From Microvelia longipes (Eukaryota; Arthropoda; Insecta; Hemiptera; Veliidae): 64,000 nucleotides of DNA. The notes below the pieces were generated by a model. That model was not told the origin of the DNA and ran no database searches. It was given only the letters and a program-made list of their open reading frames with translations. Made by a program: the position numbers and the translations under genes. Shown piece by piece: positions 59,151 through 64,000 of the stretch. The stretch spans positions 23,769,625 to 23,833,624 of the forward strand of contig JACMZG010001863.1 of NCBI GenBank assembly GCA_018340805.1, given 5' to 3'. Positions within the stretch are counted from its first letter, which is position 1. Each line of letters opens with the position of its first letter.

Positions 59151-59970
59151 GAGTGGAGCCCTTCATACAAATGCGCTCACTCAAAAAAACTCACCGCCAA
59201 GTCTTTGGTCCAAAAAAATTTTCAAACCGCTCTTTCTCCCCTTCTGCTTGGCCGATTTAGATGTTTTTTTTTATTTTCATCTACAAGGAAAGCACTTTAA
59301 AGATATTATAATATTATTTATGTACACATAGTCGTTTACACACAACAGATCCTCAAAAACCCTACTTTGTTGTACATATAATCTTATCAAAATCACTTAA
59401 GTGGTAATAAACTCCCCGTCAAGTCTTTGGTCCTTTGGAAGTTGCTAGGTTGCTAATACTAAAGAGCCTTATTCAAACTGTGAGTTTAGGCTGTATGTGC
59501 GTCAACGTATAAACCAATCGTTCGCTAGCTTAGTTTTTCGCTCCGCGCTCAGCGTAGGAATGTCGAATGTGATATTAAAATATAAAAATAAATTAAGTAG
59601 GAATGCACACGAACAAAAGACGAATCTAAAAAGTCCTTACACATCCGTTCAGTAGTTTAGGCAGTAGGTGCGTCAACGTATAAAATTATCGTTCGCTAGC
59701 TTAGTTTTTTGCTCCGCGCTCAGAGTAGGAATGTCGAATTTAAGATTTTAATTAGTAGGAATGCACACGAGCATAAGACAAAACCAAAAAATCTTCAAAC
59801 GTCAAAATCCGTTAAGTAGTTCAGGCTGTAGGTACGTCAACAAAAAGTGCAGGAAGAATAAGAATAAGAAGTCGTCAAAAATGTCATTTTCAAACCTTTT
59901 TTCTCCACTTCTGCTAGGCCAATTTGGTTTTTTTTTTATTTTCATCTACAAGGCACGCCCTTTAAGATGT
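59150..59970. repeat. Tandem duplications, ~171-bp unit, with flanking repeated block
   Basis: The block GTGCGTCAACGTATAAA...TTCGCTAGCTTAGTTTTT...GCTCCGCGCTCAG recurs with a period of about 171 bp (starts near 59500 and 59671, partial third near 59835). Another block (TTTTCAAACC, CTTCTGCT, CATCTACAAGG) occurs on both sides (about 59220 and 59890). This suggests head-to-tail copies of a short element. No protein is recognised. Confidence 0.7.
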
Positions 59971-60220
59971 TTACTCGTCTCAGTAAAATACTTAAATGCA
60001 TCTTATTTGAGCCAAGCCTTAAATTGTATAGGTGCTGATAAATTAGATAATAAGTAAAAATGAAAAAGGACTGTAGTTAAATAAAACCCAGATACATTTT
60101 TTACTTTGCTAATATAATTAAACTTGAAATAAAATATTCTTAATAATTTCAAATATTTCAATAAAACATAAATTATAATAGTTGACTTAAGAAAATATAA
60201 AATTATAGTTAAATGAGATA

Positions 60221-60987
60221 TGTATACATAATAGAGTGTGAGTATGGTTATATAGTGTGGATTATTGCTTACCTATGATTATTAAATGAATTATTGATCA
60301 AATATATTTAAAGAATAAATAATGTAGTTAATTAGAACCTAAAGGAATCAGATTATACTCAGCTGACAGAGAAGAAGAATGAAGAGTCCAAACCAGCAAC
60401 AGGACATACTTGGCAGACAGGTGACAACTTAACAGGTCAATCCTCAACAGCAAACAGCCTTCTTATTGTTGCTAATTCACAATGAAATAGTCCATAAAAT
60501 TCACTGAAGACTCCAATAAAACATTGGAATAATGTCTTACAGTTGATAGAATGTATAAAACACAATGATGAAACGAATGAACAAATTTAGTGTGCACACT
60601 TTAAACTAAGCAAACACTTGTAAAAGAACTATGAATCTCTGTAAGATGACAGTTTGATTCTGCTGGGTTTAAACTCAGCTGTTATATCCAGCTAGGTGAT
60701 AAACAAAGGTTGGCCTGGAGTAGGGACTGGACCTTGTCTGCTAAAAACTATGAAATCTTCTTACTGTATCCATCCTTGCCTAGGTATGAATGAGACTGAC
60801 TATATAAACTGTATGTGAGTGACTGAGTGAGAGATAAGAATATAGAATAAAGAAAATAATATAAAGAAAACTATTTTGATAAAGAATTAAAGAAAACTTT
60901 GACCCATATCAATTAAACAAAACATCTCTTTGAACATTTAAATAAATAAATCATAAGAAAATAATATTTAACTTAAAGAATTAAACA
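60221..60987 (-). repeat. Candidate 3' LTR of the BEL/Pao element
   Basis: Downstream of the integrase, the minus strand shows a purine-rich GGTAGGCGGTAG followed directly by TGTTTAATTC, a plausible polypurine tract and LTR start. The opposite boundary is a guess (TG...CA rule, TATACA near 60221). The 5' LTR is not in the window, so this cannot be confirmed here. Confidence 0.3.
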
Positions 60988-61066
60988 CTACCGCCTACCA
61001 AAATTTTCATAAATTTTAGTGAAAATATAAAACATAAAAAAAAATTTAAGTAATAACACAGGAAAG

Positions 61067-62862
61067 TTAGTCTTGCTCTGGTAAGAGAGGTACAAGACTT
61101 GTTATAGGTCTGGTATACTCACCCTTTGAAGTTCTTAATTTGACAACTCTAACTACACCATCTTTTCCAGGAAATATTTCTAGTATCCTACCAGTTGGCC
61201 AGTAGAGAGGTGGTGCATTAGGATCCTTTAGAATGACAAGATCGTTGATATTGATATTTGGTTTGCGGTGTGTCCATTTTCGACGCTGCTGGAGTCCATT
61301 CAGGTATTCCATCTTCCAACGATTCCAAATGTCTGAGTAAATCTAGTAAGGAGTTGCCATCGTGAAAGACGATTCATTGGCTCCTCTGTAAGGTTATATT
61401 CTGGCATTGAAAGAATAGGTCCTCCTATGAGGAAATGTCCAGGTGTTAACACATCAAATTCATTTGCTGAAGATGGATTTGGACAGAGAGGACGTGAATT
61501 GACCACCGCTTCAATACGAAGTACAGTATACAATTCTTCAAAGGTGAGAGCTTGTTTACCAACTACTCTCACGAGGTGTGTCTTTACACTTTTAACCCCC
61601 GCTTCCCATAGTCCACCAAAGTGTGGTGCTGAAGGAGGATTAAACTTCCACTGAATGTCTTGCTCATGAACGAGTTGAGTTAGTTTATCTTGTACTTCCT
61701 CATCTTTCCACCAGGAATATAGTTCTCGCAACTCACGATTTGCTCCAACAAAGTTGGTAGCATTGTCAGAAAAAATATTGGTAGGCTTTCCTCTTCTACC
61801 TATGAAACGGTCTAGTGCTGCCATGAAAGCGTCTGTAGAAAGGGTAGTGACAAGTTCCAAATGAAGAGCTTTCGTGCTCATGCAAACAAACAAAGCTATG
61901 TAAGCCTTATCCTCAGGAGCTTTTCTACGATTAGAAGACTTGACCATTAACGGCCCTGCAAAATCAATGCCTACATTTAAAAACGCTTGACCTTGTTCAA
62001 ATCTTGACGGTGGAAGATCACCCATAAGATTTGAAGCAAGAGTCGGTCTAAGTCTTAAACAGGTAATGCATTTTTTAATGCGAAACCTTATTACTTGACG
62101 AGCATTTATGATCCAAAACCTTCTCTGTATCAATGAGTGAAGTAGCTGAGGCCCAGCATGAAGACAACGACGATGATACTCATCAATGATCAAATTGGTG
62201 AGATGAGACTTTGCTGGGAGTAAAATAGGATGTCTTGACTCATAGGATAATGGACTATTAGCCAGTCGACCGCCTACCCTGAGAGTACCACGACTATCAA
62301 GAAAAGGTGACAAAGATGAAAGTTTACTTGGCATTTCATCATTCTCAAGTTGTTTGATTTCAGATTGGAAGTAATATCTCTGCACCAGATGAGCAGCCAT
62401 CCTCAAGCCCTGGTGTAGTTCTACTGGAGAGAGTGGATCAGTATTAATATTATTTTTTCCTGCTCGACAGTTGTTAAAATAACGTACAATATAACCAAGC
62501 AGTTTTTGTATTTTATACAAGGAAGAATATTGTTCAGTCCATTGAACTAACCTAAATCCAGCATCGTTGGCTGTTGACAGTAACACGGTGATAGGCTTTA
62601 CTTCAGGTAGTTCTGGAGTATTGACATCTTGAGTAAGTGGCCATGCAGAGGAAGGTAGATACATCCAATCCGGACCGTGCCACCACGCATGATTAGATCC
62701 TATTTCAGACGGATAAACGCCTCTGGAGGCAATGTCTGCAATATTGTTCTCAGAGTTAACATGATACCAATTTTGAACAGAACTGTAGCTTAAAACTTCT
62801 GCTACACGATTCCCAACATAAATTTTCAAGTTATGTGGAGGTGTACGCAACCACCCAAGAAC
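61067..62862 (-). pseudogene. BEL/Pao retrotransposon pol: RNase H end and integrase, frameshifted
   Basis: The main minus-strand frame opens at 62898 and ends at 61300; clear BEL homology starts near 62862. In frame numbering it has the end of the RNase H region (ADIASRGVYPSE, about 54-65), an integrase zinc-binding HHCC set (His242, His247, Cys277, Cys280) and a DDE catalytic core (Asp312 in GIDFAGP, Asp378 in SDNATNFVGA, Glu432 in GLWEAG). Integrase joins element cDNA to host DNA. A single-base shift near 61330 moves the C-terminal domain (WTHRKPNININDLVILKD, PGKDGVVRVVKLRTSKGEY) to another frame, 61312-61067. Protease, RT and most of RNase H are absent, so it is inactive. Confidence 0.9.
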
Positions 62863-62943
62863 ATTTTGATGAAATTGAGCACCAGTGGAGTCGTTCATTA
62901 TGGTGTGAAAGAAAAGAGTCTCTCCACAAAAATATTTTTTATT

Positions 62944-62985
62944 GGCAAAGCGCTTTCAACCTAGCATGAGGCCATCATCAGTGCC
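62944..62985 (-). ncRNA. Candidate minimal hammerhead ribozyme motif
   Basis: On the minus strand: GGCA, CTGATGA, a stem-loop (GGCCT pairing with AGGTT through two wobbles, loop CATGCT, one unpaired T first), GAAA, GCGCTT, then TGCC. GGCA and TGCC pair as stem I, and the GAAA-to-TT segment could form a one- or two-pair stem III. Minimal hammerheads are known from Penelope-like elements. The extra T and wobbles weaken the case, so activity is unproven. Confidence 0.4.
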
Positions 62986-63251
62986 TGTACAAACAAGTCA
63001 AAAAACTAAAACTAATCAATCAAATAAAATAAAAAAGTAACATAAGTACAAAACTAAATAAAAGGTAGCAACAAAATAAATAAAAAAATAACAGAACAAG
63101 AAATAAAAAATATAGGGAAATAATACGAATAAATAAAAACAGATAATTAAACAAAAAATTAAATAATTAAATAAACAATAAAAAATTACCTTAAAAATAA
63201 AGATGAAATCAATAAACCATGACACAAATAAAATTAAAAAACCACAAATAA

Positions 63252-64000
63252 CTACTTCTTCTTTTTAGATGGTAAAAGCTCGGTGAGCCGTGTAAGACTA
63301 ACTTGAGGTGGGGGAGGAACCTTCAGTAGAGTACGAAGAAGCGGCGAGCTGTCCCCTCTTAAGTTTAAATTTAAATCTCCTACATTTTGCTGACTGCGCA
63401 GTATTTCTAGTTTTTCAAGGAAGTCAAGTTTCCGTCCCTTATCAACAAAATGTAAAAAACCGGCCACGTGAGGTCCTTCCTTATGTTCTTCCGAACTTAT
63501 ATGTTGATAAAACCGGCTGCTAGCGTGCTTAGTATGCTCTGCCAAACGGATGCTTAGGCTCCTTCCGGTCTGTCCTAAGTACTCAGAGCTACATGTACCG
63601 CATTTAATTATGTATACGCCATTTTTCGACGCAATAGGCACTACATCCTTGACCTTGCTCAAATGGGATCGTAGAGTGTTATTGGTGGTAAAACTAACAC
63701 AATAGTTGTTTTTCCGCAGAACTGAGGCTACTTTGTTGGACAAGTTACCAATATATGGCACAGCACACCAAACCTTATCATTTTGAGGCTCGTCTTCACC
63801 CATCGTTCTCAATAATAACCTATATTTCTTCTTATCAACAAGTTTGTTAACCATTGTGGAACTGTATCCGTTATTGCAAGCTATAAGATGTATAGTATTA
63901 AGCTCCTTTTGATAAGCTACTTCATCAAGTGGCAGAGTGAGAAGACGATGAATTAGAGCGTTAAAAGCAGCCATCTTATGACTCCAAGGATGGTGAGAGT
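63252..64000 (-). CDS. Penelope-like element ORF: RT thumb/linker and GIY-YIG endonuclease (partial)
   Basis: The frame is open from the window edge (SHHPWSHK precedes the first Met at 63974) to the stop TAG at 63252-63254. Numbering from that Met, MAAFNALIHRLLTLPL (1-16) is the end of the RT region. The GIY-YIG domain shows GVYIIKCGTC (119-128, with the CxxC typical of these elements), YLGQTGRSLSIRLAEH (132-147) and the acidic FLEKLEI segment (185-191). GIY-YIG nucleases nick target DNA so that the RT can prime on it. There is no stop within the visible part, so this copy may be recent. It ends in a Lys-rich tail. Confidence 0.92.
   Translation of the reverse strand, partial: SHHPWSHKMAAFNALIHRLLTLPLDEVAYQKELNTIHLIACNNGYSSTMVNKLVDKKKYRLLLRTMGEDEPQNDKVWCAVPYIGNLSNKVASVLRKNNYCVSFTTNNTLRSHLSKVKDVVPIASKNGVYIIKCGTCSSEYLGQTGRSLSIRLAEHTKHASSRFYQHISSEEHKEGPHVAGFLHFVDKGRKLDFLEKLEILRSQQNVGDLNLNLRGDSSPLLRTLLKVPPPPQVSLTRLTELLPSKKKK

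Larger units (their letters stand above)
62866..64000 (-). mobile_element. Penelope-like element, 3' part (runs off window)
   Basis: It contains the C-terminal endonuclease ORF, a ~290-bp AT-rich 3' UTR with runs of AAATAAAATAAA, and a 3' end with a hammerhead-like motif. Immediately beyond it the BEL pol sequence starts in mid-domain, so the element appears to have inserted into a BEL copy. The exact junction is uncertain by about 35 bp (62862-62898). The RT portion lies right of the window. Confidence 0.8.

Noticed and set aside
61427..61654. Plus-strand 75-codon ORF
   Set aside because: Antisense shadow of the BEL integrase coding region.

Overview
This window looks like AT-rich nuclear DNA of an arthropod, most likely an insect. 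Genes are split by many GT-AG introns, there is no bacterial-style packing, the gene families are animal ones, and the DNA is full of arthropod-type mobile elements (BEL/Pao, Penelope-like, LINEs, tRNA-derived SINEs, many foldback/MITE elements, long TA runs). The species cannot be named from the sequence alone.

Three host genes can be reconstructed. (1) The last two coding exons of a beta-tubulin lie on the plus strand at 413-1575; the rest is left of the window. (2) A complete 15-exon minus-strand gene at 37399-16147 encodes a 640-residue metallophosphoesterase/5'-nucleotidase-family protein with no evident signal peptide. (3) Nine minus-strand exons at 58067-47491 encode most of a membrane-dipeptidase (DPEP, peptidase family M19) homologue. 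At least four of its catalytic or metal-binding positions are substituted, so it is predicted to be a pseudoenzyme. Its first coding exon(s) were not found. All listed exon junctions keep the reading frame, and summed lengths agree with the proteins.

Layout: 1-2400 is the tubulin 3' end with a foldback MITE in its likely 3' UTR; 2400-16146 is gene-poor AT-rich DNA with repeats, including a nested foldback cluster at 6.6-7.4 kb; 16147-37399 is the nucleotidase-family gene with repeats in its introns; 37400-47490 is intergenic, with a TA-flanked TIR element carrying a LINE fragment, a SINE with exact target-site duplications, a LINE with an inverted 5' part, and MITEs; 47491-58067 is the dipeptidase-like gene, whose introns hold a LINE (itself hit by a 79-bp hairpin element), a minisatellite and a TIR element next to a splice donor; 58068-64000 is repeats, then a BEL/Pao retrotransposon remnant that appears to be interrupted by a Penelope-like element running off the right edge.

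The three host genes have no evident functional link. The most notable points are the dipeptidase pseudoenzyme, a possible minimal hammerhead ribozyme at the Penelope-like 3' end, the hairpin element with a clean 5-bp duplication, and the twin-priming-like LINE. Long stretches not listed hold only AT-rich sequence in which I see no gene.
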